Source: JAAYED01 sp040772225
Lineage (GTDB): Bacteria; Chloroflexota; Anaerolineae; UBA1429
Length of the DNA: 64,000 nucleotides
Assembly (NCBI GenBank): GCA_040772225.1
Contig: JAXGYO010000002.1
Span: 372,001 to 436,000, forward strand
Direction: 5' to 3'
In this document: in pieces, positions 42,081-51,402 of the stretch
How positions within the stretch are numbered: position 1 is the stretch's first letter
Layout: every line of letters begins with the position of its first letter
Notes under the pieces: generated by a model
What the model saw: only the letters and a program-made list of their open reading frames with translations
Database searches by the model: none
What the model was told of the DNA's origin: nothing
Position numbers and translations under genes: made by a program

Positions 42081-44999
42081 CTAGGATGCATGTACGGCCT
42101 CCGCTGCGGTCACTTGCGACGCCTGTTCACTGCCGGGCAGTTTGAGCAACGGCCGCAGAAACTGTCCGGTGAACGACGCCGGTGACTGAGCCACCTCCTC
42201 CGGCGTGCCCACGGTGACGACCTGCCCGCCCCGTTCACCGCCATCGGGTCCGAGGTCGATGATCCAGTCTGCGCTCTTGATGACGTCCAGATTGTGCTCG
42301 ATGATCACGACCGTATTGCCCGCATCGACCAGACGCCCCAACACCATCAGCAACCGGTCGACGTCCGCCATGTGGAGTCCCACCGTCGGTTCATCCAGGA
42401 TATAGAACGTCTGACCCGTCGCCCGACGCGAGAGTTCCCGCGCCAGCTTGACGCGCTGCGCCTCACCGCCCGACAGTGTGGTGGCCGGCTGGCCCAGCCG
42501 AATGTAACCCAGCCCAACCTCGTGCAGAGTCTGGAGGCGCGGCCGCAACCTGGGCTGGTTCTCAAAGAAAGCCAGAGCCTCATCCACGGTCATATCCAGG
42601 GCATCGGCAATGCTGGCGCCCTTGTAGCGTATCTCCAGCGCCTCCCGATTGTAGCGTTTGCCATGACAGACTTCGCATGGGACATACACGTCTGGCAGAA
42701 ACTGCATCTCGATCCGTATGATGCCTGCACCCTGGCACGCCTCGCAGCGTCCCCCGCGGACATTGAACGAGAAGCGGCCGGCCTTGTAGCCACGCATCTT
42801 GGCCTCTGGCAAAGTAGCATAGAGCTCGCGCAACGGCGCAAACATCCCGGTATACGTCGCCGGGTTCGAGCGCGGGGTGCGGCCGATGGGAGACTGGTCG
42901 ATGTTGATCACCTTATCCAGATACTCGAGTCCCAACATCTGATCATGTTCCGCGGGATGCTCCATCGCCCGATTCAGATCGCGCGCCAGCCGCTTTTCGA
43001 CGATCTCCATGAGTAGACTGCTCTTGCCCGAGCCGGACACGCCGGTGATGGCTACGAAACAGCCAAGGGGGATCTCGACGTCAACATTCTTCAGATTGTT
43101 AGCCCGGGCACCCACCACACGCAGCGCCTTGCCATTCCCTTTGCGGCGGCGCGGGGGTACCGGGACGGCGCGAGCCCCGGTCATGTATTGGCCGGTAGCC
43201 GAGTCCGGGCAAGCCAGCACGTCCTCAATTGTCCCCTGGCACACCACATAGCCCCCGTGCTCGCCCGCTCCGGGCCCCAGGTCGACAACCCAGTCCGCTG
43301 CGCGGATGGTTGCCTCATCGTGCTCGACAACCAGTACGGTGTTGCCCAGATCGCGCAATCGCAGCAGCGTCTCGATGAGCTTCTCATTATCTCTCTGGTG
43401 GAGTCCGATACTCGGCTCGTCAAGCACGTACAACACACCAACAAGCTGCGAACCGATCTGCGTCGCCAGGCGGATGCGCTGTGCCTCGCCACCAGACAGG
43501 CTCGCTGCCCCCCGTGCGAGCGTCAGATAGTGGAGCCCCACATCCTGCAGAAACCCCAGCCGCGATACGAGCTCCTTGATGATCTGCCGGGCGATCAACT
43601 CGTCGCGTTCAGAGAACTGACCGCTCAACCCCTCGACAAATGCCAAGCAGTCACCGATGGGCAGCTGCGTCAGCTCGTAGATATTCATCCCCCCGACGGT
43701 GACCGCCAGACTCTCAGGCTTGAGCCGCTTGCCGTGACAGGTCGGGCAGGGCCGTTCAGTCATATAGCCCTCAATCCAGCGCTTGATACCCTCCGAGTTG
43801 GTATCGTGGTAACGACGCGTGAGATTGGGTATGACGCCCTCCACCACCGTGCGATGGGTTCGCTCCTCACCTTGATGGTTCAGGTAGCGTACCGTGACCG
43901 ACTCCCCCCGGCTGCCATAGAGCACAACGCGCCGAAACTCGGCCGGAAGTTGCGACCAGGGCGTATCCATCGATTCGCCATAGTGCTCAGCGACTGCCGC
44001 CAGCAGTCGCCGGTAGTACCCATCCGACTTGACAGCCTTGGCCCATGGCACGATTGCCCCATCGTCCAGTGACAGCGAGTGATCGGGGACAACCAGGGCA
44101 GGATCCAGCTCGGCCTTGAAGCCGAGCCCCGTGCAGTCAGGGCAGGCGCCGTGCGGGCTGTTGAAGGAAAAGGTCCTCGGTTCAATCTCCGGCATGGTAG
44201 AGCCATGCTCGGGGCACGAATAGTTCTGCGAGTACAAGAGCTCCTCGCCGCCCACCACGACGACTCGCAATACACCATCGCCCAGATCGAGCGCCGTCTC
44301 CACAGAGTCATTGAGCCTGGCCCGATCGGAATCCGCCGTCTCCTGATCATCAGCGGCATATTCTCTGATCACCAGCCGGTCGACCACCACCTCAATCGTG
44401 TGCATCTTGTACCGGTCCAGAATGATCTCGTGGTCCAGCTCTATGATTTCGCCATTGATGCGAGCGCGCACGTAACCAGCCTTGACCAGATCGTCCAACA
44501 GGCGCTTGTGCTCGCCCTTACGATCCTTGATCACCGGCGCCAGGAGCATGATGCGGGTGCCGTCCGGCAACTCGCGGATGCTGTCCACGATCTGCTGTAC
44601 CGTCTGGCGCGTGATCACGCGACCGCAGATCGGGCAGTGTGGAACCCCCACCCTGGCATACAGGAGCCGCAAATAATCATAGATCTCTGTGACGGTTCCC
44701 ACGGTGGACCGAGGGCTGCGGCTGGTGCTGCGCTGGTCGATACTGATCGCGGGCGAGAGCCCCTCAATATGATCGAGATCGGGCTTGTCCATCCGTCCAA
44801 GGAACTGCCGCGCGTAGGCCGATAGAGACTCGACGTACCGGCGCTGCCCCTCGGCATAGATCGTGTCAAAGGCCAGAGACGACTTGCCCGAACCAGACAG
44901 CCCTGTGATCACAACCAGCTGATCACGAGGGATGTCGATATCGATGTTCTTGAGGTTGTGCTCTCTAGCGCCACGAATCCGTATGTCGTTATGTAACAT
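42081..44999 (-). CDS. uvrA: Excinuclease ABC subunit A
   Basis: The 972-residue ATPase finds DNA damage for nucleotide excision repair. Two ABC modules show Walker A GLSGSGKSS and GVSGSGKSS with two LSGGEAQR signatures. Zinc modules are visible in CPICG, CPDCTGLG and CEACQGAG...CEVCHGKRY. The ATG at 44999 has AGGAG five bases upstream. Upstream lie a consensus promoter and a 6+6 inverted repeat whose loop holds the ribosome site. Confidence 0.97.
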   Translation of the reverse strand: MLHNDIRIRGAREHNLKNIDIDIPRDQLVVITGLSGSGKSSLAFDTIYAEGQRRYVESLSAYARQFLGRMDKPDLDHIEGLSPAISIDQRSTSRSPRSTVGTVTEIYDYLRLLYARVGVPHCPICGRVITRQTVQQIVDSIRELPDGTRIMLLAPVIKDRKGEHKRLLDDLVKAGYVRARINGEIIELDHEIILDRYKMHTIEVVVDRLVIREYAADDQETADSDRARLNDSVETALDLGDGVLRVVVVGGEELLYSQNYSCPEHGSTMPEIEPRTFSFNSPHGACPDCTGLGFKAELDPALVVPDHSLSLDDGAIVPWAKAVKSDGYYRRLLAAVAEHYGESMDTPWSQLPAEFRRVVLYGSRGESVTVRYLNHQGEERTHRTVVEGVIPNLTRRYHDTNSEGIKRWIEGYMTERPCPTCHGKRLKPESLAVTVGGMNIYELTQLPIGDCLAFVEGLSGQFSERDELIARQIIKELVSRLGFLQDVGLHYLTLARGAASLSGGEAQRIRLATQIGSQLVGVLYVLDEPSIGLHQRDNEKLIETLLRLRDLGNTVLVVEHDEATIRAADWVVDLGPGAGEHGGYVVCQGTIEDVLACPDSATGQYMTGARAVPVPPRRRKGNGKALRVVGARANNLKNVDVEIPLGCFVAITGVSGSGKSSLLMEIVEKRLARDLNRAMEHPAEHDQMLGLEYLDKVINIDQSPIGRTPRSNPATYTGMFAPLRELYATLPEAKMRGYKAGRFSFNVRGGRCEACQGAGIIRIEMQFLPDVYVPCEVCHGKRYNREALEIRYKGASIADALDMTVDEALAFFENQPRLRPRLQTLHEVGLGYIRLGQPATTLSGGEAQRVKLARELSRRATGQTFYILDEPTVGLHMADVDRLLMVLGRLVDAGNTVVIIEHNLDVIKSADWIIDLGPDGGERGGQVVTVGTPEEVAQSPASFTGQFLRPLLKLPGSEQASQVTAAEAVHAS

Positions 45000-45015
45000 A
45001 TCTGCTCCTGCAGAT
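45000..45015. repeat. Inverted repeat around the uvrA ribosome-binding site
   Basis: ATCTGC-TCCT-GCAGAT on the plus strand; in the mRNA it reads ATCTGC-AGGA-GCAGAT. A hairpin would hold the AGGA core in the loop and stem, directly before the start codon. Confidence 0.45.
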
Positions 45016-45033
45016 GCTATGCTGCGAACACCT

Positions 45034-45062
45034 ATTATACCGCACTCGCCCGGGTCGCTCAA
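45034..45062 (-). promoter_or_regulatory. Promoter of uvrA
   Basis: On the minus strand TTGAGC (45057-45062), 17 bases, consensus TATAAT (45034-45039). The transcript would start about 28 bases before the ATG. A degenerate LexA-like half-site, GAAC, lies at 45026-45029 just downstream of the -10. Confidence 0.78.
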
Positions 45063-45106
45063 CCGGTCCGTGCCAGCAAAGAAGCAGGTGTCATGAACAG
45101 GTGTAC

Positions 45107-46054
45107 TCAGTACACGCGGTCCAGTTCCTGCTGCCAGCCATTCTCCAAACCCAGTGCCTCCACAGCCGCAAGCACCTCTCGGTACTCCCGATGATAGATG
45201 CGACGCTTGAGCTGTGGATGTTCCACGGCCTTGTACGCAGCAAAGTACTGAGACATCAAACTGATGTGCACGTCTGTGCCGATCTCGCCAGCAATCCAGC
45301 GCAGCACCTCAACACTCTGCGACAGATTGTCAGGCAGTACCAGATGCCGGATGATCATGCCTCGCCGCGCGATCCCCTCCTCATCGAGGAGCAGGTCGAC
45401 TCCCACCTGGCGGCGCATCTCGAGCAGGGCCGCGCGATTGGCTTGCACATACCCCACAAAGCCCGAGAGCTCTCGCGCCACGGCGTCATCGGCATACTTG
45501 GCATCGGGCAAGTAGATGTCCACAACGCCATCGAGCATGGCGAGGGTCTCAAGGCTGTCGTAACCGCTGGTGTTATACAGAATGGGGATGCGCAATCCCT
45601 GGTCGCAGGCAATCGCCACTGCTTCCACGATGCTCGCGGCATAGTGTGTGGGGGTCACCAGATTGATATTGTGACATCCCCTGGCCTGTAGCGACAACAT
45701 CGCATCGCTTAGCCGGTTCACGGTCCAGTCGTTTCCTGTACCGAGCTGGCTGATGGGATAGTTCTGGCAAAAGATGCACCTGGCCGTGCAGTGCGAGAAA
45801 AAGATGGTGCCCGAGCCGCGTGTACCACTGATCGGTGGCTCCTCCCATTGGTGGGGGCCATGGCTCGCCACACGCAGCGTAGAACCTGCCCGACAGTAGC
45901 CCAATTCGCCGGCGAGTCTATTGACGCCGCAACGGCGCGGACACAGACAGCAGGACTCTAGAAGCGCCCGACCCTGCTCAACGCGGCGTGCCAGCTCTCC
46001 GCTATTGGCAAGCTCCAGATAACCCGGGAACGGCCCGGCCGCACCATCGCTCAT
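45107..46054 (-). CDS. PflX-type radical SAM protein (PFL-activase-like)
   Basis: The 315-residue protein has the N-terminal Cys-rich stretch CCLCPRRCGVNR...GYCRAG (residues 35-56) that marks the PflX/COG1313 family. The radical SAM motif CTARCIFCQN follows (Cys89, Cys93, Cys96). The substrate of PflX is not established; it resembles pyruvate formate-lyase activases. No glycyl-radical enzyme is visible here. It overlaps the uvrB stop by four bases, so it is translated with the repair gene. Confidence 0.82.
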   Translation of the reverse strand: MSDGAAGPFPGYLELANSGELARRVEQGRALLESCCLCPRRCGVNRLAGELGYCRAGSTLRVASHGPHQWEEPPISGTRGSGTIFFSHCTARCIFCQNYPISQLGTGNDWTVNRLSDAMLSLQARGCHNINLVTPTHYAASIVEAVAIACDQGLRIPILYNTSGYDSLETLAMLDGVVDIYLPDAKYADDAVARELSGFVGYVQANRAALLEMRRQVGVDLLLDEEGIARRGMIIRHLVLPDNLSQSVEVLRWIAGEIGTDVHISLMSQYFAAYKAVEHPQLKRRIYHREYREVLAAVEALGLENGWQQELDRVY

Positions 46055-48087
46055 CTAGCCTGCTGCCGCTTTCTGTCGATCTCCCGGTAACGCTCCCACT
46101 CCGGCCGATCGTCCCGACTGCGCAGTTCACGCTGCAATTCGAGAATCTGATCGCGAAGCAGAGCTGCCTTCTCAAACTCGAGATTGCGGGCGGCGTTCTT
46201 CATCTCCTCTTCGAGGGCAGTCAGCAGGTGCTCGGCCTCATCCGCGGGGATCTGGGCCCCGGCATCGTACGTCGCCTTGCCCTCCGCTGCCATGTGCAGC
46301 GAGTTGGTCAGGGCATAGATCTCTTTGATGATACTTGCGGGCGTAATGTTGTGCTGGCGGTTGTATTCGACCTGGATCTCACGTCTGCGGTTGGTCTCAT
46401 CGATCGCGCGGCGCATCGAGTCGGTGATCTGATCGGCATACATCACGACGCGGCCGTTGACATTGCGAGCCGCCCGGCCAATCGTCTGAATAAGCGAGTT
46501 ATCCGAACGCAGAAAGCCTTCCTTGTCGGCATCGAGAATGGCCACCAGGGATACCTCTGGCAAATCCAGACCTTCGCGCAGCAGATTCACGCCCACGATC
46601 ACATCATAGACGCCGCCGCGCAGGTCGCGCAGGATATCCACGCGCTCAATGGTTGCGACCTCCGAGTGCAGATAGTGCACGCTAAAACCTGCCTCGGCCA
46701 AATAGTCCGCGAGATCTTCCGCCATCCTCTTGGTCAGCGTTGTGATCAGAGCGCGCTCGCCCCGCAGCGTAACCGCCCTCAGCTCGCGAATCAGATCGTC
46801 GATCTGTCCCTCTATCGGGCGCACGATGACCTCAGGATCGATCAGACCCGTCGGGCGAATGACCTGTTCCACCACGCGGGCACTCACCTGTTCTTCGTAT
46901 TCACGCGGCGTAGCGGAGACAAAGACGCACTGGTGTACATGATCCTCAAACTCGGCAAAGGTCAGCGGGCGATTGTCCATGGCGGAGGGCAGTCGGAAGC
47001 CATACTCGACCAGGACTTGCTTCCGAGCACGGTCCCCGTTGTACATACCCCGAATCTGAGGGATGGTCATGTGAGACTCGTCGATGAACATCAAATAGTC
47101 GGAGGGAAAATAGTCCAGCAGCGTCCAGGGGGGCTCACCCGCCTGTCGCTGGGACAGGTGCCGCGAGTAGTTCTCGATCCCCGAGCAGTACCCCATCTCA
47201 CGCAGCATCTCCAGGTCATAGCGGGTCCGCTGCTCCAGCCGCTGCGCCTCCAGCAGTTTTTCCTGGGCTCTCAGGCGAACCAGTTCCTCTTCCAGCTCTG
47301 CCTCAATCTCCGTCAGCGCCTCACCGAGACGCTCCTCCGGTGTGATAAAGTGCTTGGCAGGATAGATGCTTAGCTGCTGATGTTCAGCCAGCAGCTCCCC
47401 CGTCAGGGCATCGACCTCGGTGATCCTGTCGAGCGTGTCGCCCCAGAACTCGAGCCGGTAAACGGTCTCACCATAAGCAGGCATTACATCGAGCGTATCC
47501 CCTCGTACCCGAAACCTGCCGGGCGAGAGCACAGCGTCATTGCGCTCGTAAAAGATGCTGACAAGGTGGCGTAGCAGCTTATTCCGCTGAATCACCTCAC
47601 CCCGCGCCATCTCGATGACCACCTGACCATAAGCCTCAGGGTCGCCGAGACCATAGATGCACGATACTGACGCCACAATGATCACATCTTTGCGGCTGAA
47701 CAGGGCCGAGGTCGCCGCCAGACGCATGCGATCGATCTCGTCGTTGATCTGGGCGTCCTTCTCGATATACGTGTCCGAGCGCGGGATATAGGCCTCGGGC
47801 TGGTAATAGTCATAGTAGCTGACGAAATAGGCCACAGCGTTATGCGGAAAGAACTCGCGAAACTCTGAATAGAGCTGGGCCGCCAGCGTCTTGTTGTGGG
47901 CGATCACCAGAGTCGGTCGCTGCACCGCCTGGACGATGTTCGCCATGACGAACGTTTTCCCGGATCCAGTGACGCCCTTTAGCGTCTGATATCGGTCGCC
48001 CGCTTCAACGCCACGAACGAGCGCATCGATGGCATCGGGCTGATCGCCCGTGGGCGCAAAGTCACTCACAAGCTGGAACTCGGGCAT
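46051..48087 (-). CDS. uvrB: Excinuclease ABC subunit B
   Basis: The 678-residue helicase-like subunit verifies damage and loads UvrC. Walker A is GVTGSGKTF, the beta-hairpin region contains VAYFVSYYDYYQPEAY, and DESHMT is the DEAD-like box. A C-terminal UVR domain (EEEMKNAARNLEFEKAALLRDQ) binds UvrA/UvrC. AGGTGAGCAG lies before the ATG at 48087. Its promoter carries a LexA-like box, so damage induction is likely. Confidence 0.97.
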   Translation of the reverse strand: MPEFQLVSDFAPTGDQPDAIDALVRGVEAGDRYQTLKGVTGSGKTFVMANIVQAVQRPTLVIAHNKTLAAQLYSEFREFFPHNAVAYFVSYYDYYQPEAYIPRSDTYIEKDAQINDEIDRMRLAATSALFSRKDVIIVASVSCIYGLGDPEAYGQVVIEMARGEVIQRNKLLRHLVSIFYERNDAVLSPGRFRVRGDTLDVMPAYGETVYRLEFWGDTLDRITEVDALTGELLAEHQQLSIYPAKHFITPEERLGEALTEIEAELEEELVRLRAQEKLLEAQRLEQRTRYDLEMLREMGYCSGIENYSRHLSQRQAGEPPWTLLDYFPSDYLMFIDESHMTIPQIRGMYNGDRARKQVLVEYGFRLPSAMDNRPLTFAEFEDHVHQCVFVSATPREYEEQVSARVVEQVIRPTGLIDPEVIVRPIEGQIDDLIRELRAVTLRGERALITTLTKRMAEDLADYLAEAGFSVHYLHSEVATIERVDILRDLRGGVYDVIVGVNLLREGLDLPEVSLVAILDADKEGFLRSDNSLIQTIGRAARNVNGRVVMYADQITDSMRRAIDETNRRREIQVEYNRQHNITPASIIKEIYALTNSLHMAAEGKATYDAGAQIPADEAEHLLTALEEEMKNAARNLEFEKAALLRDQILELQRELRSRDDRPEWERYREIDRKRQQAR

Positions 48088-48125
48088 GGCTGCTCACCTT
48101 TGCTGTGGATGTCTGGCGACGTAGG

Positions 48126-48154
48126 AGTTTAGCACATCTGTTCGGATATGTGCA
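48126..48154 (-). promoter_or_regulatory. Candidate uvrB promoter
   Basis: On the minus strand TGCACA (48149-48154), 17 bases, TAAACT (48126-48131). Each box matches consensus at four of six positions. A perfect TTGACA at 48173-48178 has no matching -10 at normal spacing. Confidence 0.45.
48131..48144 (-). promoter_or_regulatory. LexA-like SOS box upstream of uvrB
   Basis: On the minus strand CGAACAGATGTGCT matches the Gram-positive LexA/DinR consensus CGAACRNRYGTTYC at 12 of 14 positions. The half-sites are GAAC and GTGC (ideal GTTC). It lies exactly between the candidate -35 and -10, where a repressor would block RNA polymerase. Confidence 0.55.
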
Positions 48155-48187
48155 AACTTCGAGCAGCTTTGTTGTCAAGAGTGCGGA

Positions 48188-49228
48188 TCAGCGCGCCGGC
48201 AGAGTGCGCAGGAGCAGGCCAAACCCCGAGGGGACGTCGGGCACTGCCGTTGGGAGCAGCCGTAGTTGCAGCGTAACCGCACCAGCAGGGCAGGCGCTCA
48301 CACACAGCCCGCACCCCAGACACTGCGCTTCTAGGACATGTGCACGTCCCTCAGAAAGAGTCATCGCCGCAACGTGGCACCGGCCCTCGCAGGTCCCGCA
48401 TCCTTCGCAGAGCCCCGGATCGACAATCGCAACATAACGGCTTGAGGCCACAACATGTTCCTTGCCATGCGCACTCATGGCGCGAAGAAAGACACAACAA
48501 CATGAACAGCAGTTACAGATAACCCTGGGATGCTCACTATTCTCAGTAAGGTGCATCAGACCCAACTCCTCGCACTCGCGCAGGATATCGAGCGCCTGAG
48601 CAGCACTGATCTCCCGGCCGATCCCCCGAGCGATAATATAGTCTGCCACCTCGTCTAGCCCAAGACACGTTTCAGTCGGATTGTCACAAAGCCGCTCCCG
48701 CGTCCGGCAAGGGCAGTGCTCTACTGAGATGCGACGTGCGCTCTGGATCGCGGCGACGATCTCGTCGTGTGGAAGCGCCGTGCGCCCGTCCTGTACCTCT
48801 TCCAGTACAGGAACAACGCGAAACGGGCGCGACGCAGGCTCCGGATAGTCATGCTCATGCACCAGCTCCCGGTTGTAAAAAGCGCGCCAGGCATCCAGAA
48901 ACTCGGGGCCATAGCGAAGGTACCTGCGGTCGAAGAGCACCAGATCCATCAGTACGCCCGCATTCGTGATTCCCGTATAACAGACCTCTGCCCCTTGAGG
49001 TTCTGCGAGGACGAGCCCCCGGTTGTATAGATCGCGCAGACCGCGCGAGACGGCATCCACGCATTGTCCAGTACTTGCAGCAACTTGCGCAGGCGTCGCA
49101 GGCAGACTGGCGATCCAGATCGCCTCCTGTTCAGTAACCATCACCTCCCAGATGCTGGATAGGGTCTCTGATTGCGGATAACCCAGATTCGCAACTATCT
49201 GGCCGATAGCGTGCTCCTTGTTGTCCAT
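48188..49228 (-). CDS. Cys-rich Fe-S protein with possible winged-helix N-terminus and double ferredoxin C-terminus
   Basis: The 346-residue protein is rich in cysteine. An N-terminal helical part (about 1-85) reads like a winged helix (TPAQVAASTGQCVDAVSRGL, then a GLV strand). HCPCR (Cys172, Cys174), Cys181, Cys188 and then CNCCSCCC (238-245) form an unusual metal-site region. Two classical 4Fe-4S motifs follow at 274/277/280/284 and 303/306/309/313. It could be a redox-sensing regulator or an electron-transfer module. It is divergent from aconitase and IDH across a 237-base gap. I know related 4Fe-4S proteins by architecture only, and no function is assigned. Confidence 0.72.
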   Translation of the reverse strand: MDNKEHAIGQIVANLGYPQSETLSSIWEVMVTEQEAIWIASLPATPAQVAASTGQCVDAVSRGLRDLYNRGLVLAEPQGAEVCYTGITNAGVLMDLVLFDRRYLRYGPEFLDAWRAFYNRELVHEHDYPEPASRPFRVVPVLEEVQDGRTALPHDEIVAAIQSARRISVEHCPCRTRERLCDNPTETCLGLDEVADYIIARGIGREISAAQALDILRECEELGLMHLTENSEHPRVICNCCSCCCVFLRAMSAHGKEHVVASSRYVAIVDPGLCEGCGTCEGRCHVAAMTLSEGRAHVLEAQCLGCGLCVSACPAGAVTLQLRLLPTAVPDVPSGFGLLLRTLPAR

Positions 49229-49262
49229 TTTGCCTCGCTTTGCGTCACTCCCAGTTGCTGGC

Positions 49263-49291
49263 ATCCTAGTCTCAAGAACCCCGACCGTCAA
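49263..49291 (-). promoter_or_regulatory. Promoter of the Cys-rich Fe-S gene
   Basis: On the minus strand TTGACG (49286-49291), 17 bases, TAGGAT (49263-49268). The ATG is about 35 bases downstream. It faces away from the aconitase promoter. Confidence 0.65.
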
Positions 49292-49332
49292 TGGCGACAC
49301 ATCAAAGAAGGCAGGTCATCTCGTGACCTTCG

Positions 49333-49361
49333 TTGACAGAAACGGCCGATGCCGCTAACAT
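49333..49361 (+). promoter_or_regulatory. Promoter of the aconitase-IDH operon
   Basis: A consensus TTGACA (49333-49338), 17 bases, TAACAT (49356-49361). The leader is about 98 bases, long for this window; I see no clear structure in it. Confidence 0.68.
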
Positions 49362-49465
49362 TGGCATTCGGAGCCGTCCACTGCCGCGCGTCTCCTCTCG
49401 CACCGCTGCGTCTCTGCTGCCTGCCGATTGTCGCCTACTACCATGTCACCCTGAAAGGACGGACT

Positions 49466-51391
49466 ATGAGCCAGACACTGGCGGCCAAGATTATCGCCGA
49501 TCACCTCGTTGCTGGTGACATGTCGCCCGGCAATGAGATCGGCCTGCGGATCGATCAGACACTGACGCAGGATGCCACCGGGACCATGACCTACCTGCAG
49601 TTCGAGGCGATCGGCATGGACCGCGTGCGCACTGACCTGTCAGTCAGTTATGTCGATCACAACATGCTGCAGACCGATTTTCGCAATGCGGACGATCACC
49701 GTTACCTGCAAACGGTCGCGGCACGCCACGGGATTGTTTTCTCGCGGCCCGGCAACGGCATCTGCCATCAGGTCCATCTGGAGCGATTCGCCGTCCCGGG
49801 CAAGACGCTGCTTGGCAGTGACAGTCACACACCGACCTGTGGTGGGCTCGGCATGCTGGCGATGGGCGCAGGAGGTCTGGATGTCGCCGTGGCGATGGCA
49901 GGGCATCCCTACTACATCCCCATGCCAGAAGTTGTGCTGGTACGCCTGACGGGCGAGATGCCCCCCTGGGTATCGGCCAAAGACATCATTCTGGAGCTCT
50001 TGCGCCGACTGAGTGTCAAGGGCGGAGTCGGCCGCATCTTTGAGTACGGCGGGCCAGGCACCGCTAACCTGACGGTGCCCCAGCGGGCGACCATCACGAA
50101 CATGGGCGCTGAACTCGGAGCAACGTCTTCCCTCTTCCCCAGCGATGAGCAGGCCAGACGCTATCTGGCTGCACAGGGACGCGAACAGGACTGGCGCCCG
50201 CTGGCCGCAGATGCGGACACGACCTATGACGCCGTCGTGGAGATCGACCTGTCCTCACTCGAGCCCCTGGTGGCGCTGCCTCACATGCCCGATCGTGTCG
50301 TTCCCGTGCGCGAGGTCGTTGGCACGCCGATCGATCAGGTCTGCATCGGCAGTTGCACCAACTCGTCGGTCGTGGATCTCGAAACGGTGGCGGCACTGCT
50401 CAAAGACAAGATCGTGGCCCCGGGAGTGTCTCTAACCGTCAGCCCGGGCAGTCGCCAGGCGCTGGCGATGATTGCGGAGAGCGGAGCTTTGCACGCGCTG
50501 ATCGCCGCCGGGGCGCGCATCCTGGATGCGGGCTGCGGACCATGCATCGGCATGGGCCAGTCTCCCGCCAGCGGTGCTGCCTCTCTTCGCTCGTTCAACC
50601 GTAACTTTAAGGGTCGCAGTGGCACGGCTGATGCGGGGATCTACCTCGCCGGCGTGGAGGTCTGTGCTGCCTCCGCCCTCACCGGTGTGCTCACCGATCC
50701 GCGCACGCTGGGCGCTGCACCCGCAGTCACCATGCCAGCCCGTTTTGCAGTGGATGACCGCATGTTCGTGGCGCCACCCGCCGACGGGCATACCGTCGAG
50801 GTCGTGCGCGGTCCGAACATCAAGCCGCTGCCCACACGGGACGTGCTTGATGACACCCAGCAAGGCGAGGTCTTGCTGGTAGCCGGTGACAATATCACCA
50901 CCGATGACATCATGCCCGCAGGCTCGCAGGTGCTGCCCTTCCGCTCCAACATTCCCGCCATGTCGCAGTATGTGTTTGCGACCATCGACACGTCCTTCGC
51001 CGAGCGAGCCAGGGCGGCCGGCGGGGGATTTGTCATCGGCGGCGAGAACTATGGGCAGGGATCCAGCCGGGAGCATGCGGCCCTGGTGCCGATGTACCTG
51101 GGCGTCCAGGGCGTCATCGCCAAGAGCTTTGCGCGCATCCACCACGCGAACCTGGCCAACGTCGGCATCCTGCCGCTCACCTTTATCGATGCGGACGACG
51201 CCAGGCGCATAGAGCAAGGAGACCTGCTGCGCATCGCCGGACTGGGCTATGCGCTCCGCTCAGGGCACTCGCTTACGATCGAGAACGTGACGAAAGGCTG
51301 GACTTTTGAGGTCTCAGCAGATCTCTCAGCCCGCCAGGTGGACGTCCTATTGGCGGGCGGCATGCTCAACTATATCAAGATCAACAGCTAA
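49466..51391 (+). CDS. acnA: Aconitate hydratase
   Basis: The 641-residue enzyme interconverts citrate and isocitrate. The Fe-S cluster cysteines are in IGSCTNSS and in GCGPCIGMG, and the swivel domain at the C-terminus has GGENYGQGSSREHAAL. The N-terminal GSDSHTPTCGGLGMLAMGAG is typical of the mitochondrial-type aconitase. The ATG at 49466 follows GAAAGGACGG; the frame goes back to 49349 without a ribosome site. The pairing with IDH, 11 bases downstream, supports the TCA role over homoaconitase or isopropylmalate isomerase. Confidence 0.9.
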   Translation: MSQTLAAKIIADHLVAGDMSPGNEIGLRIDQTLTQDATGTMTYLQFEAIGMDRVRTDLSVSYVDHNMLQTDFRNADDHRYLQTVAARHGIVFSRPGNGICHQVHLERFAVPGKTLLGSDSHTPTCGGLGMLAMGAGGLDVAVAMAGHPYYIPMPEVVLVRLTGEMPPWVSAKDIILELLRRLSVKGGVGRIFEYGGPGTANLTVPQRATITNMGAELGATSSLFPSDEQARRYLAAQGREQDWRPLAADADTTYDAVVEIDLSSLEPLVALPHMPDRVVPVREVVGTPIDQVCIGSCTNSSVVDLETVAALLKDKIVAPGVSLTVSPGSRQALAMIAESGALHALIAAGARILDAGCGPCIGMGQSPASGAASLRSFNRNFKGRSGTADAGIYLAGVEVCAASALTGVLTDPRTLGAAPAVTMPARFAVDDRMFVAPPADGHTVEVVRGPNIKPLPTRDVLDDTQQGEVLLVAGDNITTDDIMPAGSQVLPFRSNIPAMSQYVFATIDTSFAERARAAGGGFVIGGENYGQGSSREHAALVPMYLGVQGVIAKSFARIHHANLANVGILPLTFIDADDARRIEQGDLLRIAGLGYALRSGHSLTIENVTKGWTFEVSADLSARQVDVLLAGGMLNYIKINS

Positions 51392-51402
51392 GGAGCACAC
51401 TC

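Noticed and set aside
45025..45038. LexA box at uvrA
   Set aside because: Only 10 of 14 positions agree and the second half-site is missing; noted under the promoter but not called.
45988..47373. A 461-residue open frame antisense to uvrB
   Set aside because: It lies over uvrB, which has complete motifs; no independent support.
48173..48178. TTGACA as the -35 of uvrB
   Set aside because: No -10-like hexamer lies at 15-19 bases. It may still be an upstream promoter with an unusual spacing.
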